Shown piece by piece: positions 24,770 through 34,091 of a stretch of 64,000 bases of DNA (positions within the stretch are counted from its first letter, which is position 1; the number at the start of each line of letters is the position of its first letter). The position numbers and the translations under genes are program-made. The stretch is taken from the NCBI RefSeq assembly GCF_042665095.1, contig NZ_JBHTBV010000002.1. One strand, written 5' to 3'. The DNA comes from Gordonibacter pamelaeae (GTDB lineage: Bacteria > Actinomycetota > Coriobacteriia > Coriobacteriales > Eggerthellaceae). The notes under the pieces were generated by a model. That model made no database searches. It was not told where the DNA came from and worked only from the letters and a program-made list of their open reading frames with translations.

Positions 24770-24832
24770 AAGGGAGTAGCGGGGTAGGGGGCAGGCACAA
24801 GCGCCCGCCCCCTACCCCGCTACTCCCCCTTC
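24770..24832. terminator. Long bidirectional terminator
   Basis: Near-perfect stem of about 20 pairs (GGGAGTAGCGGGGTAGGGGG facing CCCCCTACCCCGCTACTCCC) between the convergent VIT and hcp genes. Confidence 0.75.
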
Positions 24833-24835
24833 GGC

Positions 24836-26437
24836 TCACGCCAAGATGACGGCGAGGTCTTCCTCGGGCGTGGAGATGGGGTGCACGTCGAACTCGCGGA
24901 CAAGCACGTCCAGCACGCCGGGCGACACGAATGCGGGCAGCGTCGGACCCAGGTAGATGCCCTTGATGCCCAAGTTCAGCAGCGAGAGCAGGATGCTCAC
25001 GGCTTTCTGCTCGTACCACGACAGCACGAGCGTGAGCGGCAGGTCGTTCACGCCGCACTCGAACGCCTCGGCCAGCGCGACGGCTACGCGGATGGCGCCG
25101 TACGCGTCGTTGCACTGCCCCATGTCCATGAGACGAGGCAGGCCGGCCACCGTGCCGAGGTCCAGGTCGTTGAAGCGGAACTTGCCGCAGGCCAGCGTGA
25201 GCACCACGCTGTCGGCGGGTGTCCGCCGCACGAAGTCGCGGAAGTAGCCACGGCCCGGCCGCGCGCCGTCACAGCCGCCCACCAGGAAGAAATGGCTGAT
25301 CGCGCCCTGCTTCACGGCATCGACCACCGCGTCTGCCGAGCCGAGGATGGCGCCATGCCCGAAACCCGTGGTGAGCCAAGCCCCCTCTTCCGCCGCGACG
25401 GCTCGCGGCTCGGCGAACCCCCCCAGCTCCAGCGCGCTCTCGATGACGGGGCCGAAGTCCTTGTTCGCGTCGATGCGCGCCATACCAGGGAACGCCACGG
25501 GACCAGTCGTGAACACGCGATCGGCGTAGGATGCAGCGGGCGGCATGAGGCAGTTCGTGGTAAACAGGATGGGCGCGGGCAGGTTCGCGAATTCCTCGCG
25601 CTGGTTCTGCCACGCGGTACCCAGGTTGCCTCTGAGGTGCGGATACTGCTTGAACAGCGGATAGGCGTGCGCGGGCAGCAGCTCGCCGTGCGTGTAGACG
25701 TTCACGCCGCGGCCCGCCGCCTGGTCGAGCACGAGCTTGAGGTCCAGCAGGTCGTGCCCAGACACCACGATGAACGGCCCCGGCTCGATCGTGCGCGCCA
25801 CCTGCGTGGGCTCGGGCGTGCCGAACGTCTCGGTGTTGGCCTGGTCGAGCAGCTCCATGCAGCGCAGGTTCACCTCGCCCACGCGCAGCGCGAGCGGCAG
25901 CAGCTCGTCCGCGCCGGCCTCGTTGTCGGCGAGCGAAGCCAAACCCTGGTGAAGGAAAGCCGACACCGTCTCGTCGCGGTAGCCGAGCACGGCCGCGTGG
26001 TAGGCATAGGCGGCTACGCCGCGCAAGCCGAACAACACGAGCGACTTAAGCGAGCGCACATCCTCCGGCGCGTTCCACAAGAGGGCCAGATCGTAGTCGG
26101 AAGCGGCCTCCACGCCGAGCGCGGCGGCGATGCGGTCGCGCTCGGCGTGCGCTCGAGCTGTGAGCGCACGCAACGATGCATCATCGAAATCGACGTTGGT
26201 GAGCGTGGCGAACAGGCCTTCCATTGCCACGTTATCGGCCTCGTCGCACACCGCCGCCTTCACGCCTTCGGCCGCTTTCGCCGCCTGCACCGTGAGTGCG
26301 AGACCTACAAGTGCGCCGGTCAACTCGTCTTGCACCTGCGCTGTGGCCGCCGTCTTGCCGCACACACCCGCCGCGCCCATGCACCCGGCGCATCCGGCAG
26401 TTTGCTCGCATTGGAAGCAGAACATCGTGGTGTCCAT
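24836..26437 (-). CDS. hcp: Hybrid cluster protein (hydroxylamine reductase)
   Basis: Reduces hydroxylamine to ammonia in vitro; physiologically an NO reductase/nitrosative-stress enzyme. The N-terminus MDTTMFCFQCEQTAGCAGC with GVCGKT supplies the cubane cluster ligands, and the hybrid cluster cysteines lie in TNCLMPP, GGCDG, LACGKFRFND and GQCNDAYG. 533 residues, normal for the family. The start is set at MDTTMF by AAGGA seven bases upstream. It is divergent from a Crp/Fnr-type regulator, the usual HcpR arrangement, with a dyad between the two. Confidence 0.95.
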   Translation of the reverse strand: MDTTMFCFQCEQTAGCAGCMGAAGVCGKTAATAQVQDELTGALVGLALTVQAAKAAEGVKAAVCDEADNVAMEGLFATLTNVDFDDASLRALTARAHAERDRIAAALGVEAASDYDLALLWNAPEDVRSLKSLVLFGLRGVAAYAYHAAVLGYRDETVSAFLHQGLASLADNEAGADELLPLALRVGEVNLRCMELLDQANTETFGTPEPTQVARTIEPGPFIVVSGHDLLDLKLVLDQAAGRGVNVYTHGELLPAHAYPLFKQYPHLRGNLGTAWQNQREEFANLPAPILFTTNCLMPPAASYADRVFTTGPVAFPGMARIDANKDFGPVIESALELGGFAEPRAVAAEEGAWLTTGFGHGAILGSADAVVDAVKQGAISHFFLVGGCDGARPGRGYFRDFVRRTPADSVVLTLACGKFRFNDLDLGTVAGLPRLMDMGQCNDAYGAIRVAVALAEAFECGVNDLPLTLVLSWYEQKAVSILLSLLNLGIKGIYLGPTLPAFVSPGVLDVLVREFDVHPISTPEEDLAVILA

Positions 26438-26547
26438 ACCGTCGTCCTTCCCTTCGTCTCGCGCCACTCGCGGCCCCATGCCGGGCGATCGCGCGAATTC
26501 CTTCTTGCCTGACACGCCCCACCCTACGATACTGGCATAAGATGTTC

Positions 26548-26563
26548 CGTTGTAATTCCAACG
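26548..26563. promoter_or_regulatory. CGTTG-N6-CAACG dyad, putative operator
   Basis: Perfect 5-bp inverted repeat in the hcp/regulator intergenic region, ten bases before the regulator's start codon. A plausible regulator promoter (TTGCCT, 17 bp, GATACT) lies upstream, so binding here would repress the regulator and could act on hcp. It is not the TTGTGA-type consensus of known HcpR proteins. Confidence 0.45.
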
Positions 26564-26573
26564 AAGGAGATCG

Positions 26574-27248
26574 ATGGACCGCCATCTTCCCGTCATCAGC
26601 CGCTCGTCGCTGTTCGACGGCATCGACCACAACGACCTCGAGGCGCTGCTGCACTGCCTGGGCGCACGCGAGCGCCGCTACCCACAAGGGTCGGCCGTGC
26701 TGCGCGTGGGCGACGTGACCACGTGCATGGGGCTGGTGCTGGAGGGGGCGGTGCGGCTTGAGAAGGAGGACTACTGGGGCAACCGCACGATCCTGGCGTC
26801 GTTCGGCCCCGGCCAATCGTTCGCCGAGGTGTACGCCTGCGAGCCCGGCTTTCCCCTCGACCTCAACGTGGTGGCGGCCGAGGACGCGCTTGTCCTGCTC
26901 ATGGACGTGCGGCGCGTCACCAGCCTGTGCCCTGCGTCGTGTGCGTTCCACGCGCGCCTCGTCCGCAACCTGCTGGGCATCGTGGCGCGCCGCGCGCACG
27001 CGCTCACACGCAAGATAGAGCACACGTCGCAGCGCACGACGCGCGCCAAGCTGCTGTCATACCTGTCCGACCAGGCCAAAGCTGCGGAAGCGAGCCGGTT
27101 CGCCATCCCGTTCGACCGCCAGGAGCTTGCCGACTACCTGTCCGTTGACCGCAGCGCCATGTGCGCCGAGCTGTCGCGGATGAGGAAAGAGGGTATCATA
27201 GACTTCCACAAGAACGTGTTCGAGCTCGGGGAAGGGAGCACGCTATGA
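26574..27248 (+). CDS. Crp/Fnr-family regulator (HcpR-like by context)
   Basis: 224 residues: an N-terminal cyclic-nucleotide-binding fold (about 10-125, with GLVLEGAVRLEKEDYWGNRTI and GQSFAEVYAC) and a C-terminal winged helix (FDRQELADYLSVDRSAMCAELSRMRKEG). Cysteines occur at LHCL, TTCM, YACEP and LCPASC but not as an Fnr cluster motif. Divergent from hcp and overlapping the next gene by four bases (ATGA), so it heads an operon with the isochorismatase-like and methyltransferase genes. Context suggests control of hcp in response to NO; this is inference. Confidence 0.88.
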   Translation: MDRHLPVISRSSLFDGIDHNDLEALLHCLGARERRYPQGSAVLRVGDVTTCMGLVLEGAVRLEKEDYWGNRTILASFGPGQSFAEVYACEPGFPLDLNVVAAEDALVLLMDVRRVTSLCPASCAFHARLVRNLLGIVARRAHALTRKIEHTSQRTTRAKLLSYLSDQAKAAEASRFAIPFDRQELADYLSVDRSAMCAELSRMRKEGIIDFHKNVFELGEGSTL

Positions 27249-27889
27249 TCGATCCGCGCAAGGCGGCCCTCATCGTCATCGACATGCAAAACGGGTTCAT
27301 CGACCCGGCATCGGCCCTGTGCGTGGAGGGGGCGGCGGCCACGGTGCCCGCGTGCTCGCGCGCGCTCGACCATGCCCGCGAGCTGGGCATGCCCGTGTTC
27401 CACGTCGTGCGCGAGTACGCCGAGGACGGCTCGGACGTGGAGGCGGTGCGCCACGCCGCGTGGCACGACGGCGGCAAGCCCGTGTCGCGGGCGTGCGTGA
27501 ACCCACGCTCGCTAGACGAGCTGGCGCCGCTTGCGCCGCAGCCCGGCGACCGCGTGGTGGTGAAGCCGCGCTTCTCCGCGTTCTTCAACACGAACCTGGA
27601 CAACGTGCTGCGACGCCTGGGCGTGGGGACGGTGGTGCTCATCGGCACCACCACGCCGAACTGCATACGCACCACCTGCTACGACGCGCTTTCGCTCGAC
27701 TACAACGTGGCCGTCATCGAGGATTGCACCTCCTCGCGCACCCCGGCCGTGCAGGCGGCGAACATCGAGGACATGGCCCACATCGGTGCGCAGATGCTCA
27801 CCTGCGACGAGTTCTGCATGCAAGGCCTGGCGAGCGTGCGCGACGTGGCAGCCGAGGTGGCCGTCGCCGTGCGGGGGCCGCGCGCATGA
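27245..27889 (+). CDS. Isochorismatase-family cysteine hydrolase
   Basis: 214 residues with the family triad: Asp in VIDMQNGFIDP, Lys in VVVKPRFSAF and Cys in GTTTPNCIRTT. Such enzymes hydrolyse amides or imides (nicotinamide, biuret, N-carbamoyl compounds) or isochorismate; the substrate cannot be read from the sequence. Start and stop overlap both neighbours as ATGA, indicating translational coupling in a three-gene operon behind the Crp-type regulator. Confidence 0.88.
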   Translation: MIDPRKAALIVIDMQNGFIDPASALCVEGAAATVPACSRALDHARELGMPVFHVVREYAEDGSDVEAVRHAAWHDGGKPVSRACVNPRSLDELAPLAPQPGDRVVVKPRFSAFFNTNLDNVLRRLGVGTVVLIGTTTPNCIRTTCYDALSLDYNVAVIEDCTSSRTPAVQAANIEDMAHIGAQMLTCDEFCMQGLASVRDVAAEVAVAVRGPRA

Positions 27890-28731
27890 TCGTTGACGTG
27901 CAGACGCTCGACGACCCGCGGCTCGACGCGTATGCACGCCTGACCGACGTGCAGCTGCGCAGCCGGCTGGAACCGGAGCGCGGGGTGTTCATCGCGGAGT
28001 CGGGCAACGTGATAGAGCGGGCGCTCGAGGCGGGAATGCAACCGTTGTCGCTGCTCATGGAGGCGAAGTGGCTCGATACCCTGCAGCCTGTCATCGCGCG
28101 CACCGAGGCCGAGCACCCCGAGGTGCCCGTGTTCGTGGCGCCGCGCGAGGAGCTGGCGAGGCTCACGGGGTTCGAGCTGACGCGCGGGGCGCTTGCGGCG
28201 TTCAAGCGCCCCGCGCCGCCGAGCGTGGCCGACGTCGTGCGCGATGCGCGGCTCGTGGCCGTGCTGGAGAACATCACGAACCACACGAACGTGGGCGCCA
28301 TCTTCCGTTCGGCCGCGGCGCTGGGCGTGGATGCCGTGCTCGTGACACCCGAGTGCTACGACCCGTTGTACCGCCGCGCGGTTCGCGTGTCGATGGGAAC
28401 CGTGTTCCAGGTGCCGTGGACGCGCATCGGCGAGGAGGCGGACCCGCGCGCGGGCAAGGGCGCTTGGGCGAAGGGCGGTCTCCCGCTGCTGCATGAGCTG
28501 GGGTTCGCCACGGCCGCGATGGCGTTGTCGGACGACTCGGTGCCGCTGGACGACGCCCGCCTGGCCGCCGAGCCGAAGCTCGCGCTGGTGTTCGGCACCG
28601 AGGGCGACGGTTTGGCCCCTACCACCATCGCCGCCTGCGACTACACGGTGCGCATCCCCATGCAGCACCACGTGGACTCCCTGAACGTGGCCGCCGCCAG
28701 CGCCGTGGCCTTCTGGGAGCTGCGCCGGTAG
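27886..28731 (+). CDS. TrmH/SpoU-family RNA 2'-O-methyltransferase
   Basis: 281 residues. The SPOUT knot motifs are present: NITNHTNVGAIFRSAAALGVD (motif 1), LALVFGTEGDGL (motif 2) and IPMQHHVDSLNVAAASAVAFWE (motif 3). The N-terminal ~105 residues are the substrate-recognition domain typical of rRNA enzymes (FIAESGNVIERALEAG). It methylates a ribose in tRNA or 23S rRNA; the exact site is unknown. Last gene of the operon starting at 26574. Confidence 0.92.
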   Translation: MIVDVQTLDDPRLDAYARLTDVQLRSRLEPERGVFIAESGNVIERALEAGMQPLSLLMEAKWLDTLQPVIARTEAEHPEVPVFVAPREELARLTGFELTRGALAAFKRPAPPSVADVVRDARLVAVLENITNHTNVGAIFRSAAALGVDAVLVTPECYDPLYRRAVRVSMGTVFQVPWTRIGEEADPRAGKGAWAKGGLPLLHELGFATAAMALSDDSVPLDDARLAAEPKLALVFGTEGDGLAPTTIAACDYTVRIPMQHHVDSLNVAAASAVAFWELRR

Positions 28732-28753
28732 TGACGCCGATTTTTCCCACTTC

Positions 28754-28907
28754 TGCCAAAAACGAGCCGGTTTGGCAATCGCGACGCGGCTTCGGAGGGA
28801 TATCCGACGCTCATACAGCGAGCAACGAGGGCGTTTCACCAGGTGGCGTTCTTCAGACATATTCATAGTTATCTACTATGGATTGCCAAAACGGCTCGTT
28901 TTTGGCA
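28754..28907. mobile_element. 154-bp terminal-inverted-repeat element, copy 2
   Basis: Ends are 27-bp inverted repeats with one mismatch (TGCCAAAAACGAGCC outside, TTTGGCAATC inside). They match the ends of the element at 22808-22958 in pattern and length. Read on the minus strand the interior could encode a short peptide starting MSEERHLVKRPRCSLYERR which, like that of copy 1, runs out through the inverted repeat. It lies 22 bases after the methyltransferase stop codon. Confidence 0.65.
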
Positions 28908-29006
28908 CGAAGGGCCTGATTCGGCGTCATGAAGCCGGAAAAGCCCCGAAGCAGGCTTCCCTAGCGAGCGTCCTCGCTGGAATGCTCGTAACCAGGATGC
29001 CCGCCC

Positions 29007-30782
29007 CTACAGCGCGTCGCCCCCAGGGTGGCCGGTGTGGTTCACGCTCTTGGCCAAGGGGTTCTCCTTAAGGGTGAGCATGAGGATGAAACCCACCACC
29101 AGCAAGGGCACCACGTACAGGAAGATGGGCACGAGCGCGTCGGAGTACGCGGCGGTGATGATGTCGCGCACGGGGGCGGCGAGGTGGTCGACGTACTGGG
29201 ACGTGATGCGGTTCATGCTGATGTTGTCGGTCTTCGGCAGCTGCGCGGCCAGGTCGGCGGCGAGGCGCGACGTGAACAGCGCGCCCACGAGCGACGCCCC
29301 CAGCGTGGAGCCGATCTGCCGGAAGAAGTTGTTGGCCGCGGTGGCCGTGCCCACGATGGCGTGCGGGAACTCGTTCTGCACGATGAGCACGAGGATCTGC
29401 TGCCCGAGGCCTATGCCGAAGCCCAGCACGAACAGGAACACGCCCGTCACCAGCAGCGATGTATCCGGCGTGAGGCGCGACAGCAGCACGAAGCCCACCG
29501 CCGCCACGGCGCACGACGCGATGGGCATCCACTTGTAGCGCCCGGTCTTCGTGGCCAAAAAGCCCGTGCCCACCGCCGTGAGCAGCACGCCCGCCATCAT
29601 GGGGAACGTCATGAGCCCGGCCTGCTCGGGCGCGAGGCCGTCCACGATCTGGAAGTACGTGGGCAGATACGACACCGTGCCCATCATGCCCAGCATGATG
29701 AACATGCCCGTGACGGTGCACACCACGAAGTTGCGGTTCTTGAACAGGAGCATCGGGATGATGGGCTCCTTCGCCCGCCGCTCCACCAGCACGAACGCCA
29801 CGGCCGCAACCACGAACAGCGCGAACAAGCCGATGATCTGCCATGACAGCCAGGGATACAACGTGCCGCCCCATGCGGTGGCCAGCACGAGCGACGACAC
29901 CGAAACGGCCATGGCCATCATGCCGCCCACGTCCACCGGCGGGCGGTCGTCGCGGCGCTCGGGGTTCGTGAGGAAGAACGCCACGGCCGCGATAGCCAAG
30001 AGCGCCAGCGGGATGTTGAAAGCGAACAGCCAGCGCCAGCCCGTCACCTGCACGAACCAGCCGCCCAGAAGCGGCCCCACCACGGTGGACACGGCGAACA
30101 CCGAGCCCATGACGCCCATGTACTTGCCGCGCTGCCGGGGCGGGATGATGTCGGCGATGGTGGCCTGCGCCAAGATGATGAGGCCGCCGCCCCCGAGCCC
30201 TTCAACGGCGCGACCCGCGATGAGGCCGTCCATGCTGGGCGCGAGCCCGCAGGTGGCCGAGCCCACGATGAACACCGAAAGCGCCACGATGAACAGGTAC
30301 TTGCGGCCGAACAGGTCGCCCAGCTTGCCGTAAATGGGCATCATGATGGTGGAGGCCAGGATGTAGGCCGTGGTCACCCACTGCATGTGGTCGACACCGC
30401 CGAGGTCGCCCACGATGGTGGGCAGCGCCGTGGCCGTGACCGTCTCGGACAGCGTGGACACGAACATGGCCAAAAGCAGGCCCGCGAACACGGCCGCCAC
30501 GCCGCGCTTGCGCTCGGGCTTGAGCTCGGCGGCGGGCACGTCGCCCTGCCTGGCGGAGGCGGCGGCCAGCTCGCGGGCGCGCTCGGCCGCGGCGGCTTCC
30601 TGCGCGTCGCGCACGGCGACAGCAGGCACTCCTTCGGTGGTGGCCGAAGCGGGCGAAGGGACCGTCGAAGGGCGCGCGGAGCCGCTCGCCTCCGCCGCCT
30701 TGGCCGTTCGCTGCGTCTCTGCCGCTTCGCGCACCCGCGCCTCGTCGGCCGCCGTGCCGCCTGTTCGATCCACGCCTTCCAT
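29007..30782 (-). CDS. DHA2-family (EmrB/QacA) multidrug efflux MFS transporter
   Basis: 591 residues: a cytoplasmic, alanine-rich N-terminal extension of about 95 residues, then 14 membrane segments. Family landmarks are the motif C region and motif A GKLGDLFGRKYLF, LPTIVGDLGGVDHMQWVTTAYILA and PLLGGWFVQVTGWRWLFAFNIP. Start MEGVDRTGG has GAAGGAG five bases upstream. Proton-driven export of drugs or bile-type compounds is likely. The charged N-terminal extension is unlike most members. It stands alone, with a hairpin at 30942-30981 beyond its 5' side that ends no obvious gene. Confidence 0.9.
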   Translation of the reverse strand: MEGVDRTGGTAADEARVREAAETQRTAKAAEASGSARPSTVPSPASATTEGVPAVAVRDAQEAAAAERARELAAASARQGDVPAAELKPERKRGVAAVFAGLLLAMFVSTLSETVTATALPTIVGDLGGVDHMQWVTTAYILASTIMMPIYGKLGDLFGRKYLFIVALSVFIVGSATCGLAPSMDGLIAGRAVEGLGGGGLIILAQATIADIIPPRQRGKYMGVMGSVFAVSTVVGPLLGGWFVQVTGWRWLFAFNIPLALLAIAAVAFFLTNPERRDDRPPVDVGGMMAMAVSVSSLVLATAWGGTLYPWLSWQIIGLFALFVVAAVAFVLVERRAKEPIIPMLLFKNRNFVVCTVTGMFIMLGMMGTVSYLPTYFQIVDGLAPEQAGLMTFPMMAGVLLTAVGTGFLATKTGRYKWMPIASCAVAAVGFVLLSRLTPDTSLLVTGVFLFVLGFGIGLGQQILVLIVQNEFPHAIVGTATAANNFFRQIGSTLGASLVGALFTSRLAADLAAQLPKTDNISMNRITSQYVDHLAAPVRDIITAAYSDALVPIFLYVVPLLVVGFILMLTLKENPLAKSVNHTGHPGGDAL

Positions 30783-30941
30783 CACCGCTCCTTCGCCGTC
30801 GCATGCCTGCCTGCAAGTATCGGCGAAGCAGGAGGGCGCGGCGCGGCGCATACGGCGTCGGAAAGCGCGCTGTCAGCGTTTCGAGGACGGGAGGACACGA
30901 CAGCGGGAGGAAGGACGGGACGAAGCGTCGGGAGAACGCAA

Positions 30942-30981
30942 GCTGTGCGGAGGAGCATGCGACGCACCTCCTCCGCGCAGC
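30942..30981. terminator. Hairpin upstream of efflux gene
   Basis: Stem GCTGTGCGGAGGAG / CTCCTCCGCGCAGC just downstream of the DUF2064 gene (minus strand); probably its terminator, without a strong U-tract. Confidence 0.5.
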
Positions 30982-31002
30982 ATCGCCCCGTGGCGCCTTT
31001 CG

Positions 31003-31857
31003 TCAGTCGATGCCCTCGCGGGGGTCGTGAAGGTCGTTCGGCGGTACGCGCACCTCGTCCCAGCCCATCTGCTTAAGGGCGTCGGCAGTGCGCCACGGCG
31101 GCGTGATGTCGTCGAACTTCGCGCAGTAGCACAGCGCCTCCACCACGGTGATGGCGTGCATGAGGTCGGCCATGGTGTCCACGTCGGGGATGGGTGGCAG
31201 GTACAGCGCCGGAAGCCCCTGCTTGCGCGCCTTCGCGATATAGGCGGGCAGCACGGTAAGGCCGTCGGGATTGTAGAACACGCCCGTGTGGTCGAAGTCC
31301 GTCTCGCGCGTCCACCCGATCACCGACACGCCCATCTCCTGGTCCGGCGCCAGCACGATACCGCCGCCCTCCACGTCGTCCAAGCGGTGCAGCGCGTCGA
31401 ACCCGGCAATGACGTCGGCTTTCGTGAGCGCCGGCATGTCGGCGCCCATGGACAGCACCGCGTCGGCACCGCGCTCGAACGCCTGCGCGAACGCATGGTT
31501 GTAGTGCTCGTCAAAGCTCGAGCCCTCGTCGGCGATGAACGTGATCGGGCGCGGCCACGTGCCTGCCTTGTAGTACAGGTCGCGCATGACCCCGACGTTC
31601 GACGCCGGCGTTGTGGAGATGACCAGCTCGTACACGTCGCGCACGCCCTCGGCTTCGGCCCGCTCGGCCGAACGCGCCTCGAGGTCGGCGAGCGCCGCAC
31701 AGCAGACCTCCGTCACATCGAACAGCATGCAGTGGTACAGCGCCGAGGCCACCTCGGGCGTGAACACGCCGTCCTTGAGCGTAGTCAGGCGAGTTTTCAC
31801 CAATCCCGGCGCCGGCGGTTTGCTGAACAGGACCAACGAGTTCTTGCGTTCCCTCAA
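31003..31857 (-). CDS. DUF2064/TIGR04282-type glycosyltransferase-like protein
   Basis: 284 residues of a nucleotidyl/glycosyltransferase-A fold. The N-terminal LVLFSKPPAPGLVKTRLT is the family signature (nucleotide-sugar binding), with ADAVLSMGADMPALTKADV as the DxD-like region and GVSVIGWTR. Some members sit in arsenosugar gene sets; here no such partners are seen. The start is a TTG with a strong AAGGAGGAG site about four to six bases upstream. The last ~70 residues are an extra C-terminal part rich in charged residues. Function uncertain. Confidence 0.8.
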   Translation of the reverse strand: MRERKNSLVLFSKPPAPGLVKTRLTTLKDGVFTPEVASALYHCMLFDVTEVCCAALADLEARSAERAEAEGVRDVYELVISTTPASNVGVMRDLYYKAGTWPRPITFIADEGSSFDEHYNHAFAQAFERGADAVLSMGADMPALTKADVIAGFDALHRLDDVEGGGIVLAPDQEMGVSVIGWTRETDFDHTGVFYNPDGLTVLPAYIAKARKQGLPALYLPPIPDVDTMADLMHAITVVEALCYCAKFDDITPPWRTADALKQMGWDEVRVPPNDLHDPREGID

Positions 31858-31958
31858 ATTTCTCCTCCTTGCTCTTTGCGGCGGCCCTGCAGGAGCGCGA
31901 GGCCGCCGCGCACCGCCCCCCAGCGGTGCGCTTGCGTGCAGCTGCTATCGGCGAAACG

Positions 31959-32390
31959 CTACCGGGCGATAAGCACCGGGAGGCTCGTGCCGTTCAGCAC
32001 CTTATGGCTCACGCTGCCCATGTACTCCTTGAGGCCGACGAGACCGCGGTTGCCGATGACCACCATATCGTAATCGCGCTGCTCGGTGAGCTTGATTATC
32101 TCCGTCGCAGGGTTCACACCCGTCATGAGCAGGGTCTCGGTGCGCGCGGCCACGTCTTCGCCCAGGCTTTCCTCCATCTTGGTCAGCACGTCCTCGCCGT
32201 CGGATATCATCATGTCGAGGATATCCTTGAAGCTGGCCGTCTGCGATTCGTCAAGCAGTGGGATGGGAACCACGTACACCAGATCGAGGTGCATGTCGGG
32301 ATCGGGCGCAGCCAGGGCCTCCGCCAGCTCGAGCGCGCGCCGAGCGCCCTCGGACTCGTCCACAGCCACCAATACCTTGTTGATCTTCAT
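31959..32390 (-). CDS. Universal stress protein (UspA family)
   Basis: 143 residues, the normal single-domain length. The ATP-binding type signature is present: KVLVAVDESEGARRAL at the N-terminus and VVIGNRGLVGLKEYMGSVSHKVL (the G-2x-G-9x-G-S/T loop) near the C-terminus. A cytoplasmic dimer expected to respond to starvation or redox stress. The 101-base gap to the DUF2064 gene suggests separate transcription. The ~330-base region upstream (32391-32720) holds no gene; a TATACT -10-like box near 32455 could serve this gene. Confidence 0.92.
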   Translation of the reverse strand: MKINKVLVAVDESEGARRALELAEALAAPDPDMHLDLVYVVPIPLLDESQTASFKDILDMMISDGEDVLTKMEESLGEDVAARTETLLMTGVNPATEIIKLTEQRDYDMVVIGNRGLVGLKEYMGSVSHKVLNGTSLPVLIAR

Positions 32391-32720
32391 GTCGCGCTCC
32401 TTTCGCGCACGTCCGCTTCGAACGCGCTTGTCGCCGGCGAGCTTCCTTCACTGACAGTATAAAGGTTTTGGCAGGCTGCGTGCGCCGTTGTTCGGAGGCG
32501 GTTGCCTGGGCGGCGCGCGGCGGGCTGCATCGCGATTTGCCAACAGCTCGGTTATCGCACGGCGCAGGGGAGCCCGCGCCGCTGGGAGCGTCAAGGGCCA
32601 AGACGTACGATGGACGCAACGCGTGCGCGAGGCGCGCACCACCCGACACAACCCGCTGCGCCGCAGGAGCGTGCGCCCCGGCGGCATCCGGCCGCGCGGG
32701 CCCCGAGGAAAGGAAGAGCC

Positions 32721-34091
32721 ATGGACCAGGTAGATGCGGCGATCATCGGATTCGGAGCAGCCAGCAAGCCGTTGGCGCTCGACTTGGCGGACGCGGGCCT
32801 CACCGTCGCCGTGATCGAGCGCTCGACCCGCATGTACGGCGGGGCTTGCGTCAACACCGCCTGCCTCCCCTCGAAGATGCTCGTGCACGCGGCTGCCGTG
32901 AGCGCGTTCGAAGGAGGCGAGTTCCCGGCGCGCGCCGAGCGCTACGAGGCCGTGATCGACGAGAAGAACGAGGCCACGGCCCGCCTGCGCGAACGGAGCT
33001 ACCGGGTGCTCGCCGACAACCCGCGCATCGAGGTCATCGACGGCGAGGCCTCGTTCGTCGACGCCACCCACCTGTCCGTGCGCACGACCGACGGCGAGCG
33101 TCAGCTGGAGGCGGCACGCACGTTCATCGACACCGGCTCCGTGCCCGCGCTGCCCGACATTCCCGGCGCGGACGGCAAGCGCGTGTACACGAGCGAGTCG
33201 CTGCTGGACGTAAAGATACTGCCCGAGCGCACGGTCATCGTGGGCGCCGGCTACGTAGGGCTGGAGTTCGCCTCGCTGTTCGCCGACTTCGGCGTGGACG
33301 TGACGGTGCTGCAGGGCGGCGAGGAGTTCCTACCGCGCGAGGACGCCGACGTGGCGCGCGCCGTGCGCGAGGACTTCGAGCAGCGGGGCATCAAGCTCAT
33401 GCTGGGCGCGCAGGTGAAGAGCCTGGAAGACGATGTGGCGCAGGTGCTGGTCATAGCCGACGTGGACGGCAAGGAAATGCGCCTGCCCGGCGATTTCGCG
33501 CTCGTGGCCACGGGGCGCCGCCCCGCCACGGACGGCCTGAACCTCGAGGCCGCCGGCGTGCAGGTGGACGGGCGCGGCGCCATCGTCACCGACAAGCACC
33601 TGCGCACCACCGCGCCGAACATCTGGGCCATGGGAGACGTGACCGAGCTGCAGCAGTTCACCTACGTGTCGTACGACGACTACCGCATCGTGGTCTCCGA
33701 CGTGCTGGGCGACGGCACGAAGACGAAGGGCACCCGCGGCGCCGTGCCGTCCTGCATCTTCGCCGACCCGCCGCTCGCCCACGTCGGCCTGACCGAGCAG
33801 GAGGCGCGCGACCAGGGGTTCGACGTGGCCTGCGCCGTCATGACGGCCGATGACATGCCGAAGGTGCCGCTCTTGGGCAAGGAGGCGCGGCTCATGAAGG
33901 GCGTCGTGGACAACGCCACGGGACGCGTGCTGGGCATCCACCTGTACTGCACGGGCGCGCCCGAGATCGTGAACCTGGCGAAGCGCTTCCTGGACGACGG
34001 CTGCACCGCCGCCGACATCCGCGACGCCGTGTTCACCCACCCCACCGTCACGGAGGAGCTGAACAACCTGTTCGCGAAGGTGGCGGGGTAG
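32721..34091 (+). CDS. FAD-dependent pyridine nucleotide-disulfide oxidoreductase (RclA/MerA-like)
   Basis: 456 residues. N-terminal FAD site DAAIIGFGAASKPLALDLA; redox-active disulfide CVNTAC in GGACVNTACLPSKM; NAD(P) site TVIVGAGYVGLEFAS; second FAD segment IWAMGDV; and dimerisation domain ending HPTVTEELNNLF, the position of the catalytic His. The family transfers electrons from NAD(P)H to a disulfide, metal or reactive electrophile. AAAGGA precedes the ATG. A truncated paralog lies at 35095-35556, next to two rhodaneses, suggesting a role in sulfur or oxidant handling. Regulation is unclear: the CTGTTA operator found upstream of its neighbours is not seen here. Confidence 0.9.
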   Translation: MDQVDAAIIGFGAASKPLALDLADAGLTVAVIERSTRMYGGACVNTACLPSKMLVHAAAVSAFEGGEFPARAERYEAVIDEKNEATARLRERSYRVLADNPRIEVIDGEASFVDATHLSVRTTDGERQLEAARTFIDTGSVPALPDIPGADGKRVYTSESLLDVKILPERTVIVGAGYVGLEFASLFADFGVDVTVLQGGEEFLPREDADVARAVREDFEQRGIKLMLGAQVKSLEDDVAQVLVIADVDGKEMRLPGDFALVATGRRPATDGLNLEAAGVQVDGRGAIVTDKHLRTTAPNIWAMGDVTELQQFTYVSYDDYRIVVSDVLGDGTKTKGTRGAVPSCIFADPPLAHVGLTEQEARDQGFDVACAVMTADDMPKVPLLGKEARLMKGVVDNATGRVLGIHLYCTGAPEIVNLAKRFLDDGCTAADIRDAVFTHPTVTEELNNLFAKVAG

